DNA of 64,000 nt, from NCBI RefSeq assembly GCF_004210375.1, contig NC_134827.1, positions 106,067,285 to 106,131,284 of the forward strand. Direction: 5' to 3'. This document shows positions 13,701-23,599 of the stretch, piece by piece. Source of the stretch: Tachypleus tridentatus. Lineage: Eukaryota > Arthropoda > Merostomata > Xiphosura > Limulidae. Each line of letters opens with the position of its first letter. Within the stretch, counting starts at the first letter, position 1. The notes under the pieces are model-generated. The model ran no database searches, had not been told where the DNA came from, and worked only from the letters and a program-made list of their open reading frames with translations. The translations under genes and the position numbers were made by a program.

Positions 13701-16356
13701 AAACTGACATATATCAACAACACTATACATTCTTCTAAAACTGACATATATCAACAACACTATACATCCTTCTAAAACTGACATATATCAACAACTCTAT
13801 ACATCCTTCTAAAACTGGCATATATCAACAACACTATACATTCTTCTAAAACTGACATATATCAACAACACCATACATCCTTCTAAAACTGACATATATC
13901 AACAACACTATACATCCTTCTAAAACTGACATATATCAACAACTCTATACATCCTTCTAAAACTGACATATATCAACAACACTACATCCTTCTAAAACTG
14001 ACATATATCAACAACACTATACATCCTTCTAAAACTGGCATATATCAACAACTCTATACATCCTTCTAAAACTGACATAATCAACAACATTATACATCCT
14101 TCTAAAACTGACATATATCAACAACACTATACATCCTTCTAAAACTGACATATATCAACAACTCTATACATCCTTCTAAAACTGACATATATCAACAACA
14201 CTACACATCCTCCTAAAACTGACATAATCAACAACACTACACATCCTTCTAAAACTGACATAATCAACAACTCTATACATCCTTCTAAAACTGACATATA
14301 TCAACAACACTGTACATCCTTCTAAAACTGACATATATCAACAACACTATACATCTTTCTAAAACTGACATATATCAACAACACTATACATCCTTCTAAA
14401 ACTGACATAATCAACAACATTATACATCCTTCTAAAACTGACATATATCAACAACACTATACATCCTTCTAAAACTGGCATATATCAACAACACTATACA
14501 TTCTTCTAAAACTGACATATATCAACAACACTATACATCCTTCTAAAACTGACATATATCAACAACACTATACATCCTTCTAAAACTGACATATATCAAC
14601 AACTCTATACATCCTTCTAAAACTGACATATATCAACAACACTATACATTCTTCTAAAACTAACATATATCAACAACACTATACATCCTTCTAAAACTGA
14701 CATATATCAACAACACTATACATCCTTCTAAAACTGACATATATCAACAACACTATACATCCTTCTAAAACTGGCATATATCAACAACACTATACATCCT
14801 TCTAAAACTGGCATATATCAACAACACTACACATCCTTCTAAAACTGACATATATCAACAACACTATACGTCCTTGTAAAACTGACATATATCAACAACA
14901 CTATACATCCTTATAAAACTGACATATATCAACAACACTATACATCCTTCTAAAACTAACATATATCAACAACACTATACATCCTTCTAAAACTGGCATA
15001 ATCAACAACACTATACATCCTTCTAAAACTGACATATATCAACAACACCATACATCCTTCTAAAAGTGGCATATATCAATAACACTGTACATCCTTCTAA
15101 AACTGACATATATCAACAACTCTATACATCCTTCTAAAACTGACATATATCAACAACACTATACATCCTTCTAAAACTGACATATATCAATAACACCATA
15201 CATCCTTCTAAAACTGACATATATCAACAACACTATACATCCTTCTAAAAGTGGCATATATCAATAACACTGTACATCCTTTCAAAGTATTGACGTATAT
15301 CAAACAACACCGTACATCCTTGTGTTACACTTAGATTATTTTGCTTGCTCACATTCTTTGTTAAACTTGGAGAACATTTGTTAATTTTTCATTATGATGT
15401 TAAACTATTGTTTAATGTTTGTAGCAAATTACTGATAATAGGAATTTTATTTTAAGAAACTTGTCTGTAATTTGATTAATAAATTAAGTGTTATTTCATT
15501 TCGACTTATAATTTATAAATATTTAAATCTCTTCTTCACCACAGCCAAAAGTAGTCACATGTTTTGTCTGTACTCAAAAACTTAACTAGATCTGTGAAAA
15601 TGTAGATTACATTTTCATTTTTAGTGCATGTCTGAGAAGTGGGAACTTTTTAATGTGTGTGCTTCATTCTGATGTAAACATACAAGTTCAAAATATACAG
15701 CTTGATTCATATAGTGGGCAGAACACAAATAACCCTTTGTGCTCAGCTATAATTAAACAAACTACCTGAAAACAATAACATGTTGATATAAAAAATGGTG
15801 GGATCCTCAGTAACTGTAGTTGTAATTAACTCCCAAATTTGTCAAGAGATGGCACTATAAGCTAAAAGTTTGTACCTTAAAAAAAACAAAAAAAACTCGG
15901 AGCCTGCTATAAGCTGCTGTGCTGTGCCGTGGCTAACAAAAACCAACATTTGATTCATTATCTTAACAGGGTTTAAAAGAAGGCAGTATGTTGGAAGTGG
16001 AAGGAGACAAAGCTATTTTACAAGGAAGTACAGGGGCAAAGTTGTTCATTAGGTAAGATGAAACATATCTATAAGAATATTATTAATAAGGTGCACACGT
16101 GCTTGTCTTAAGGTAAAGAGAATCGACCTGTTTTTGTAACCAGTTTTTATCTGTTACATTTTGACTTCTTTTTTTTTATTAGCTTATCCATCTTGTGTGC
16201 TAAGTACCAGAAGTAAGACTGACGGTAGCCATCTTTAAAAATTGCAGTTTTAATATTAACAAAAAAATCACTTCTTATTTTAGGGGTCAGGAACCGCAGG
16301 TACTGGAAATAGGGACTGACGTTAGCTACCTTCTGAAGTCAGACTTGGAAGTTTAA
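1747..16356 (+). CDS. alpha-aspartyl dipeptidase (peptidase E, family S51)
   Basis: Cytosolic serine peptidase that hydrolyses dipeptides with N-terminal aspartate. Eight exons: 1747-1847, 3448-3539, 4349-4423, 5643-5722, 7716-7889, 10541-10600, 15970-16052, 16284-16356. All introns are GT..AG and phases agree throughout, giving 245 residues, close to the roughly 240 usual for the animal enzyme. The N-terminus [10 protein letters not shown] and the [15 protein letters not shown] segment are family signatures. The nucleophile elbow GSSAG is at residues 123-127 (Ser125), and INPHY places the active-site His at 162; TNDMP (138-142) holds the conserved Asp. I chose the ATG at 1747 because it directly precedes the conserved RRLLLIS strand and homologues start there. 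No break was seen. Introns 5 and 6 are swollen by minisatellites of about 1.9 and 4.6 kb. The frame is sure; transcript ends are unknown. Confidence 0.95.
2905..2990 (-). repeat. short relic of a CR1-like LINE 3' end
   Basis: The stretch GGACCTATTGGTCCATCCA closely matches GGACTTGTTGGTCCATCT in the LINE tail near 16890. On the minus strand both read roughly as D-G-P-x-x-P near the C-terminus of a CR1-like protein. It lies in intron 1 of the dipeptidase gene. The match is short, so this is tentative. Confidence 0.4.
7114..7500. repeat. imperfect long inverted repeat (two head-to-head copies of one repeat)
   Basis: The left arm (7114-7235) reverse-complemented aligns over nearly its whole length with the right arm (7378-7500), by eye about 80% identical, around a unique centre of about 140 bp. 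The right arm begins at CAACACCTAG; near 7408 it has CTGAAGA followed by a GAAGAC/GTCTTT hairpin and a GAAACRT-like motif (degraded here). The same layout recurs in other repeats of this window. It lies in intron 4 of the dipeptidase gene. Penelope-like elements are known to carry terminal repeats in inverted orientation, which is the best guess for its origin. Confidence 0.7.
8144..10076. repeat. 41-bp minisatellite, about 47 copies
   Basis: Tandem units built on TTTATATCTTGGAAGATAC followed by AAATAGTGTTAACAG and an A-run, period 41 bp. Variants recur (TTGAATGACAC, GGAGATACCAAT, shorter A-runs). A stretch at 8232-8414 is repeated at 9128-9310 with the same rare variant, showing segmental duplication inside the array. 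Its short open frames are simple readings of the repeat. It sits wholly inside intron 5 of the dipeptidase gene. Confidence 0.98.
10776..15331. repeat. 37-bp minisatellite, about 120 copies
   Basis: Tandem units CTGACATATATCAACAACAC + TATACATCCTTCTAAAA, period 37 bp, over about 4.56 kb inside intron 6 of the dipeptidase gene. Common variants are AACTCTAT for AACACTAT, GGCATAT for GACATAT, TGTACATCC and TACATTC. Units near both edges are more diverged, as expected for an array homogenised from its centre. No coding potential is evident. Confidence 0.98.
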
Positions 16357-16800
16357 TACCTGAGGCAACAAGGCTTATATCGACTGCAGGAGTTTGCAGC
16401 TAGGGAATATAGAAATGATGTGATACAAAGTTAATATGAAAAAATGTAAAAGAAATAATGCAAAAATTGGGTTTTCATTTTGTGAATTAATTATAATTCA
16501 GTGGTGTATGTATATATAGTCATTAATTTGTATTGTTGTCATCAAAGTAAATTCTCAATCTGTTTTATGTTAAATTTAACTTACAAACATTTTCAAAGTA
16601 TGATATTCTTTGACGTTTTGATATTCAAGATATATTTTAAAATATTAAATATGCATCGCTAGATTCTATGAAAAATAGTATTGTGAATATTCTAAAATTT
16701 CATGTTCAATACACTTTAACATTTACAGTGTAGTTACTTCTATTGGTTATCTTACAGATGACAGTCAAAAAGTGGTTATTTGTTTATCACAGGAATGAAA

Positions 16801-16806
16801 AATAAA
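16801..16806 (+). promoter_or_regulatory. candidate polyadenylation signal of the dipeptidase gene
   Basis: AATAAA about 445 bp after the stop codon, followed within about 30 bp by T/G-rich sequence (TGTTGTTGAAG, TATGTGGTTATTTTTTGG). It is the first canonical hexamer I see after the stop, and it would end the transcript just before the LINE-derived block. Confidence 0.5.
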
Positions 16807-17051
16807 TTGTTGTTGAAGTATATGTGGTTATTTTTTGGATTTGTAATATTTTTCACCAACATGATGCTATTGGTTTGGAACAACATGGGACTTGTTGGTC
16901 CATCTCGACTGTTCCATCCTTTAAACTAAATTAAAATAGTTAAAAACAAAAAATCTTAAAGCTAGCCCTCATCATTCGTACTCTTATCAAGCTATTTCTT
17001 AAATGCACTCTACAACATCCAGAAGCCAGTTGCTGTTAGAACAATTAAACG

Positions 17052-17357
17052 AAGCTGAAGATGACTTCTATCCTGCCAACAGATGAAGATGGCTTCTACC
17101 CTGCCAACAGCTGAAGATGACTTCTACCCTGCCAACAGCTGAAGATGGCTTCTATCCTGCCAACAGCTGAAGATGGCTTCTACCCTGCCAACAGCTGAAG
17201 ATGACTTCTATCCTGCCAACAGCTGAAGATGGCTTCTATCCTGCCAACAGCTGAAGATGACTTCTACCCTGCCAACAACTGAAGATGACTTCTACCCTGC
17301 CAACAGCTGAAGATGACTTCTACCCTGCCAACAACTGAAGATTGCTTCTACCCTGTG
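17052..17357. repeat. 28-bp minisatellite, about 11 copies
   Basis: Units of CTGAAGATGACTTCTACCCT + GCCAACAG with A/G and C/T variants, period 28 bp. It lies inside the LINE-derived block; the minus-strand reading of the unit resembles the LINE frame (V-E-V-I-F-S-C-W), so the array probably grew from LINE sequence. Confidence 0.95.
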
Positions 17358-17598
17358 AACATTTTATACTTGTGTTCCATAGTCCTACTATCTGACTGTT
17401 AAATATGAAAAAAATGACACATGAACAGTATTGATTCCTTTTACAATTTCAAGTATTTAAACCAGATCCCCCTTAATTCTACTTTTTTCAAGAGAAAACA
17501 GTTTGAGAGATTTCAACCTCTCCTACTATGACAATGCCTCCATTCTAGGCACCCTTCTCTGAATTATTTCCAGCAATTTGATGTCTTTCTTTAAGTAA

Positions 17599-17876
17599 GG
17601 TCCAGCATGGCCAGGTGGTTAAGGCACTCAACTTGTAATCTTATGGTTGCAGGTTCGAATCCCCATCACACCAAACATGCTCGCCCTTTTAGCAGTGGGG
17701 GCATTATAATGTGATGGTCAATCCCACTATTCATTGGTAAAAAGAGTAGCCCAAGAGTTGGCAGTGGGTGGTGATGACTAGGTGTCTTCCCTCTAGTCTT
17801 ATACTTCCAAATTAGGGATAGCTAGCACAGTTAACCCTCGGGTAGCTTTGAGTGAAATTCAAAACAAACCAAACCA
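17599..17876 (+). repeat. tRNA-derived SINE (family 1), full length, nested in a LINE
   Basis: Starts GGTCCAGCATGGCCAGGTGG with box A, box B GGTTCGAATCC, the full body (GTGATGGTCAATCCCACTAT, AGTAGCCCAAGAGTTGGC) and the tail TAGCTTTGAGTGAAATTC. It splits the CR1-like LINE frame, so it is younger than that copy. Confidence 0.92.
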
Positions 17877-18469
17877 ATCCTTAGGTAAGGAAATTATAAC
17901 CTCTTTAGACATGAATTCAATATTTCTTTTGATACAACATAAAATTCTATTTGCTTTACCATTAGCAACACCACACTGCTTGGATGGCTTCAGAGACTGA
18001 CCAACAATTACACCAAGATCCAATTATTCCGTAACGCTGTTAAGGTTATTTCCATCCCAATTGTGATTAACCACATGCATTATCTTGCATTTATTATAAT
18101 TGAAACCAATCTGTCATTTATTCCAACTCACTAGATGATTTATATCTTTTGGTGAATCAGCAGCATCCTCTTCACAATACTGTGCTTCACTACTTTGATG
18201 CACCAGAAACTATTAATTACTTTAGTTCAGGATTTTTCTGTATTTAATGATAAATAAAATTATGGTAGGCTTATTTATTATCATGTACCTTCAAAACGTG
18301 TCTGTTCATTAACATCAAAATTGTTTACGTGTTAATTAACTTTGACATCTGTACACTCCTTTTATAATTAAATCTTCCCACACAAAAAACTATATTTTTT
18401 TATCCAAATATAGAAATCTAAAATTTTATTAATGTGCATTTAACAATTCCTGCGATCTTCTACTCACTT

Positions 18470-18722
18470 GTTTGTTTGTTGAATTTCGCACAAAGCTACT
18501 CGAGGGCTATCTGTGCTAGCCTTCCCTAATTTAGCAGTGTAAGACTAGAGGGAAGGCAGCTAGTCATCGCCAACTCTTGGGCTACTCTTTTACCAAAGAA
18601 TAGTGGGATTGACCGTCACATTATAACGCCCCCACGGCTGAAAGGGCGAGCATGTTTAGCGCGACGGGGATGCTTATCAGATTACGAGTCGCACGCCTTA
18701 ACGCGCTTGGCCATGCCAAGCT
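18470..18722 (-). repeat. tRNA-derived SINE (family 1), near full length
   Basis: Minus-strand copy: the (TTTG)n tail and GAATTTCGCACAAAGCTAC open the plus-strand view, and it closes with CTTGGCCATGCCAAG. It retains CGTAATC in the anticodon-arm position; the box B region is damaged (GGGATGCTTATCAG). Confidence 0.92.
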
Positions 18723-19284
18723 CTTCGATTCACTTAATACGACTCGTAAAAGTACTTTGTCCTACAAGTTTTCCTAAATGAAACTCTTTAAAATTTACGT
18801 AGGATGTTAATGTTTGGTATTTTCAAGGAAACAATGATCTACCAACAAGTATCAGATAAACAGATCTAATAACAACATATTTGATCAAGAAGCAAGGAGA
18901 GTTATCTGTGTTTATAAATTTGACTAAGTTTTATTTGATATGACATAAAGTTGGTAAAAGTGAAAGCAATATATTATTAAAAAAATGATAAAATACCCCA
19001 TACAGTGCACACAGAATCTCGGCCAATTCCACTTAAGTGTGCCTTGCTACGTAACAATCTTTCTCTAAAGACAGACGTCTGTTGGTTAAACGTGATGATC
19101 TTAAATTGAGTTAAAATGAGTTTAACTTTTAAAAAATTATAAATAAAACTTAACTGAGAAAGCATGCCTTGATTCAACAGGTAAGTTCGGTTCATTGTTT
19201 TGTTGGCAATGTTATCTCGTAACTTTCGTTCACATAGCATTGGTTGTCTAATACACCTACATGACGTCATTTTGGCCAGCATAG

Positions 19285-22245
19285 CAGGGGCGTAGATCCT
19301 GGAGGGATGGGGGATGCATCCCCCTTTCATTTTAGGTGGGGGATATGGTGCATACAATCATCCCCCTCTACAGTTTGTCTGTTGAATTGTTTTATTGCAT
19401 CACAGGCCTACAAATTGTGTGTTTGTTCTTGTGATTCTCGTGTTCTTACCAATCGAATTACATAATTAGGCCTAGATGTAGGCTTTTTCAGTAGCCGAAA
19501 TGTGCATCTTTAATATAGGCGTGTTTCTAAGCTTTTCGATCTAAGCGATAGTTCGTAAATATCAGTCAGTAGGCCTAAATATACATGCAAGCACTATCAC
19601 AGAATCTACCTACGTCTTGTACATAGTGTAAGATTAAGTAAAATTTTCATCACAACGGATTGAATAGAGCATGAAATTCGAAAATATTACTCCCAAGTGT
19701 AAACTCCTGTGATCTAGATCTGGCAGGCCATTTGTAGCTTATAGCTGCATCAGTCTTATTTGTATATTGTGTGGTTTTCCTACGCCATTTGTTCTTATGC
19801 AAGTCTAGCCGGTTTTATTGTCGAACGCCTTACTCTTCTTAGCTGCCGAATCCGATGACCATAGTGTACGTTTAGTGTACAGTTAACGACAGGTTCGGGC
19901 CGCTCGGATCCAGACGCGCCCTACGTTACGCACCCCCCTCCGCTTCCTTTAGTATGAGCCTTGATTTTACAACAGGACTCATTAGACCTGTGTTTGTGGT
20001 CCTCATTAATCCATGAAATTTTAGATTATCACCGCCCTCTAATAAAGTGCTGGTGCTTTATGGTAAAAGAACAATATGTTCTCTTATCATAGATAGTAAA
20101 AATAATGTATTTTCTTGTATAATTAGAACACAAAAGGATCGATTTCAACAGCCTGAAGCCTTTAGTCGAATTATATTGCTAGTTTTTGTTTAGGTGTTTT
20201 TATTTAATAGACGTGCTTACAGACATTATATCACAACAGGCGGTCAGTCGGCTCGGTAGTCACTGTAAGGTTCACATTATTGTCAGTCGGCTCGGTAGTC
20301 ACTGTGAGTTTCGCGCGTTCGACTTAAATACATTGTACAGTTCAGTCCTACTTCCACTCTGTTCTATCTTCGTTCGTTGTACGTTAGAGTTTTTCAATAA
20401 AGACTGTATTTTAGCCTGTTGAGTCATCTGGGAAACAAATTCCAATTATGACAAGCAAGCATCTGAAACTTTAGACAGTTCTGCAAGCCAGTTACTAGTA
20501 CTACAAGTGACAATGCATACAGAGGAAATACCTTGTTCATCAGAGGACGAGTCTGAAAATGCTTGTGCAACTATTGCACATCATTAATCACCAGATAGTT
20601 GTGAAACAAGTTTGTGCAGTAATAAAAAACCTGACACTCCACAGATACAATGTGGAAAGCCATATCATCCAGACGCACAACTAATATCACGACAGAAAGC
20701 AAAATCTCAAAATATCAACTTCCAGGGCAAGTGGTTTGATGAGTTTCCATGGCTGCACTTCGACAATCAGACTCAAAAAGTAATATGTTTTCATTGTGCC
20801 AAGGCGGAAAATAGAGGCCTTTTTACAGGGAAGTTGGAGAGGCCAGTGGAGTATACCTTCATATCCACCGGTTTTTGAAACTGGAAAAAGGGAAAACAGA
20901 AATTCAACGAACACCAATCCTCCTCTGCACAGATTCGCTCTATCTCCGGAAGGTTCACTTGATGTAACTCCAGTAACTGTCCAGCTACATGATGGAAAAC
21001 AAGAAGCAGCAGGAAGAATGCAAAAGAAGTCTAGCCAAAATATTCAGAAGTTTATGTTTCTTACTGCGTCAAGGTTTAGCATTACGTGGACATATTGATA
21101 CGGAGGGGAACTTCCTGCAGTTAATGAAGCTTCTGGAAGAGGAAGATTCTGAGTTGACGGCCTACTTGTCAAAGAAAACCACATTCACATCACCCCACGC
21201 TCAGAATGAAATAATGGAGATGTTCAGCCATCAAATACTGAGGAACATAGCACACAAAGTATAGCAAAGTAAAATCTTTGCATTAATGGTTGATGGCACT
21301 CAAGATGTTACAGGTGCCGAACAGGAAGCAATATGTGTACGATATGTAGATGAGATCTTTGACGTCCATGAGACATTTCTTGGTTTGTACAGTGTTTCCA
21401 ATATAACTAGTGAAACAATTTTCTCGGCTATACTTGATGTACTGACTAGACTCAATTTACCACTGTCAGGATTAAGAGCACAAACTTATGATGGAGCCGC
21501 TAACATGAGTGGTGCGTACAGTGGATGCCAGGCAAAAATAAAAGAGAAGCAACTGTCAGCTTTATTTTTTCACTGCGGAACACACAAGGCTAATTTAACA
21601 ATGCAACATGCAGTTGAAACTTGCGAATGTGTTCGAGATTCTTTTCAGTAGGTACATTAACTTGGTGTCTTGCTTCAGGGGTCAGGCAAATACAAGACAA
21701 TCTTTGAAAATATTGTATCGTCAGACAGCCACAATGGTCCAGTTAAATACATCCGCCCACTGTGTCTAACACGCTGGTTGTGCCGCCTATCTGCAATTAT
21801 ATGTGCTAATGATCACTACAGGGGCATTGTTGATTCTTTGTCTGAATTAGCAAATGAAAAATCAGATGTAGCAGTGAAAGCACGAGGTCTGCTGGACAGA
21901 TTTGACAAAGGAAAGACAGTTTTAGGATTGTTGATGGCTCAGCATCCATTAGCTGCATTAGAGGAACTAAACCGTGCATTCCAAGCAAAATCAGCGACAG
22001 TATCTGGCATGATTGAAGCATCTGCAATGACAGTTAAGCAACTGCGGGTATTGCGAACAGAGGAAAATTACAACAAGATATTTGATGAAGCTGAGAAAAA
22101 GGTAACTTCCCTAGATCTGATGCCTATTGAACTACCACGCAGAACCCCCAGAAGGATTACAGGTGATGGCTCAACACACCATTCTGCAACAGCTGGAGAT
22201 TACTACAGAAGCCAATATTTACTTAGGTCATCTTTAGGTTAACGA
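19285..22245 (+). mobile_element. hAT-superfamily DNA transposon, decayed
   Basis: The left end is proposed at CAGGGGCGTAGATCC (19285); hAT ends commonly start CAGGG. A 16-bp perfect palindrome GGGGGATGCATCCCCC follows at 19309-19324. The body holds a broken transposase at 20440-22242. I could not find a matching right terminal repeat; transposase-like sequence stops near 22245, beside a different repeat, so the 3' end, including the dimerisation domain, appears lost. The left boundary is inference, the body is well supported. Confidence 0.65.
20440..22242 (+). pseudogene. hAT transposase pseudogene (ZMYM1/DUF4371-like)
   Basis: Transposase-like protein with an N-terminal TTF-type zinc-finger region (KWFDEFPWLHFDNQTQKVIC, then FHCAKAENRGLF, NWKKGKQKFNEH), then the hAT catalytic core: MVDGTQDVTGAEQ (first acidic residue), TYDGAANMSG (second), FHCGTHKANL and CLTRWLCRL. 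Reading goes through at least two frames, with in-frame stops near 20876 (TGA), 21262 (TAG) and 21649 (TAG), plus a frame change between about 20910 and 20990. The C-terminal dimerisation domain with the last catalytic Glu is absent. It cannot make a working transposase. It resembles the hAT-derived ZMYM1-like proteins of animals, but the stops argue against a domesticated gene. Confidence 0.88.
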
Positions 22246-22330
22246 TGACCTGTCGAAACGTTGTTCTCTGCTTTATTAGTAAGCGTCAATAACCATACCA
22301 GCCGTACTGAGATACGTATCATTTTAATTC
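22243..22330 (+). repeat. dispersed-repeat fragment with GAAACG signature
   Basis: CGATGACCTGTCGAAACG at 22243-22260, followed by TTGTTCTCTGC and ACCATACCAGCCGT. The GATGACC..GGTC-GAAACGTTGT pattern and the AGCCGT motif recall the repeat at 54125-54325. It abuts the last readable hAT codons, so it may have truncated that element. Confidence 0.5.
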
Positions 22331-23599
22331 TTACTTATATTTTAGTAACATAAATCTTGCTCGAAAAATATTTATTTATAACTGTAACACAATTTCAAAT
22401 GTTACTATCAATTAAAAAGAAATATTTATAAAAGAATCAATTTCTTTTCCAACAATGTTTCCTTTTTCAACAGTAATCTTTATATTCAGTATCCTAGCCT
22501 TACATTTTTTTAGGCTCCTGGGAACTAGCCCAGTTTTCCCCCTCTTTAATCCACCACCATGCAAACTAAAATCAAAGTTGTGGCATAGCAAATGTGAGTA
22601 TTTGATCACGTCATTTTGCTTTAATTCGTATAAATATGCTCCCGATAGACGTACGACGCTAAAATAAAAGGTTTAATATTATCCTTGAATAGAGAGCAGG
22701 TAGTTCAACGACAACAACAAAAATACCTGAATGGAAATAATTGTTTACTGTTTATGGCAAATTTACTGTAACACTATCTGTGGTTATTCCTAATTTTAAA
22801 GTGCCGACCAACAGGAATACAACCGGTTGGCAGCACCCACTGACAACCTTTGGACTTCTCTTTGACTTAAAAACAGTAAGATTGACCATAACAGTATCAT
22901 ACCTTCAGAGCTGAAAACATGAACATACCGGAGTAAAGTTTCGATCCCATGAGTTTAGTGCACTGAATATTATGCCAGACCTGGAAACAGTCTAACTTGA
23001 AAACTGCAAAGTGTTTTGAGAAAATTCGTAGATGATATTTGAAAGTGTTATATATAGCTTTAAACGTTAATGATGTTATAAATCAAGAAAGTGGATAACA
23101 AATGGATCAACTTTTGGGTGCTGAGATTGGTTAAAAACAAATTTATCTAACTAGTCTATAAAATAAATATTTAACATTGAATTCACGTATTAGTTTGGAT
23201 TACAACTTATTACTTCCAGCAAGCATTCGATGAAATCGTATATATGGAAAAGACAATCGGATATTTTGATCAATATATACTTGTATTTATATCGCAAAGA
23301 GGACAGCTAGAAGGAGAGATATGCTATTTGGGAGAATAATCTTTATCGTATTCTAAGAGTTTTAAAACCAGTCAAAGTTCTTTGTATAAGTGTGATTTCT
23401 CTTCGCACCATAATATTTTATAGTATCAATCTAGTAAAACTTTAATAGTTTCTAAAAATACAAATTTTTGTGGAATAAACTAACAAACGAAAATTTGTTT
23501 ATGTTGTGCCAGTATTTATTGTTTTATAAAATATATAGGTGTAGGTAAGACGAAAAAAATGAGAGAGAGAGGTTAGAATCGTCAGGAATTCGTTTGAGA
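22331..23599. other. intergenic sequence upstream of MAP2K7
   Basis: AT-rich; no conserved exon or repeat recognised. The MAP2K7 promoter and 5' UTR probably lie in its last part. No TATA box at a convincing distance was identified. Confidence 0.5.

Larger units (their letters stand above)
16880..18200 (-). mobile_element. CR1-like LINE, degraded 3' portion
   Basis: On the minus strand between about 18160 and 17880 the translation reads NKCKIMHVVNHNWDG, then LDLGVIVGQSLKPSKQC and KANRILCCIKRN, which is the thumb region after the reverse transcriptase core in CR1/L2-type LINEs. After an inserted SINE (17599-17876) it continues as ERLKSLKLFSLEKSR, and further 3' as a D-G-P-x-S-P tail near 16890. 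An in-frame stop lies in the first segment (SVTE then stop) and others follow, so this is a dead copy. The array at 17052-17357 lies within it. Family naming rests on recognised peptide motifs. Confidence 0.8.

Noticed and set aside
8144-15331. CRISPR-like regular repeats
   Set aside because: The units are contiguous without unique spacers, lie in introns of a eukaryotic gene and have no cas genes nearby; they are minisatellites.
18977-19357. 126-residue minus-strand open frame
   Set aside because: It crosses the proposed hAT left end and has no recognisable domain; likely fortuitous.
20190-20440. LTR-like stretch with a 24-bp direct repeat (20243-20266 and 20282-20305) and AATAAA near 20396
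   Set aside because: No paired second copy, primer-binding site or internal coding region was found; it more likely belongs to the leader of the hAT element.
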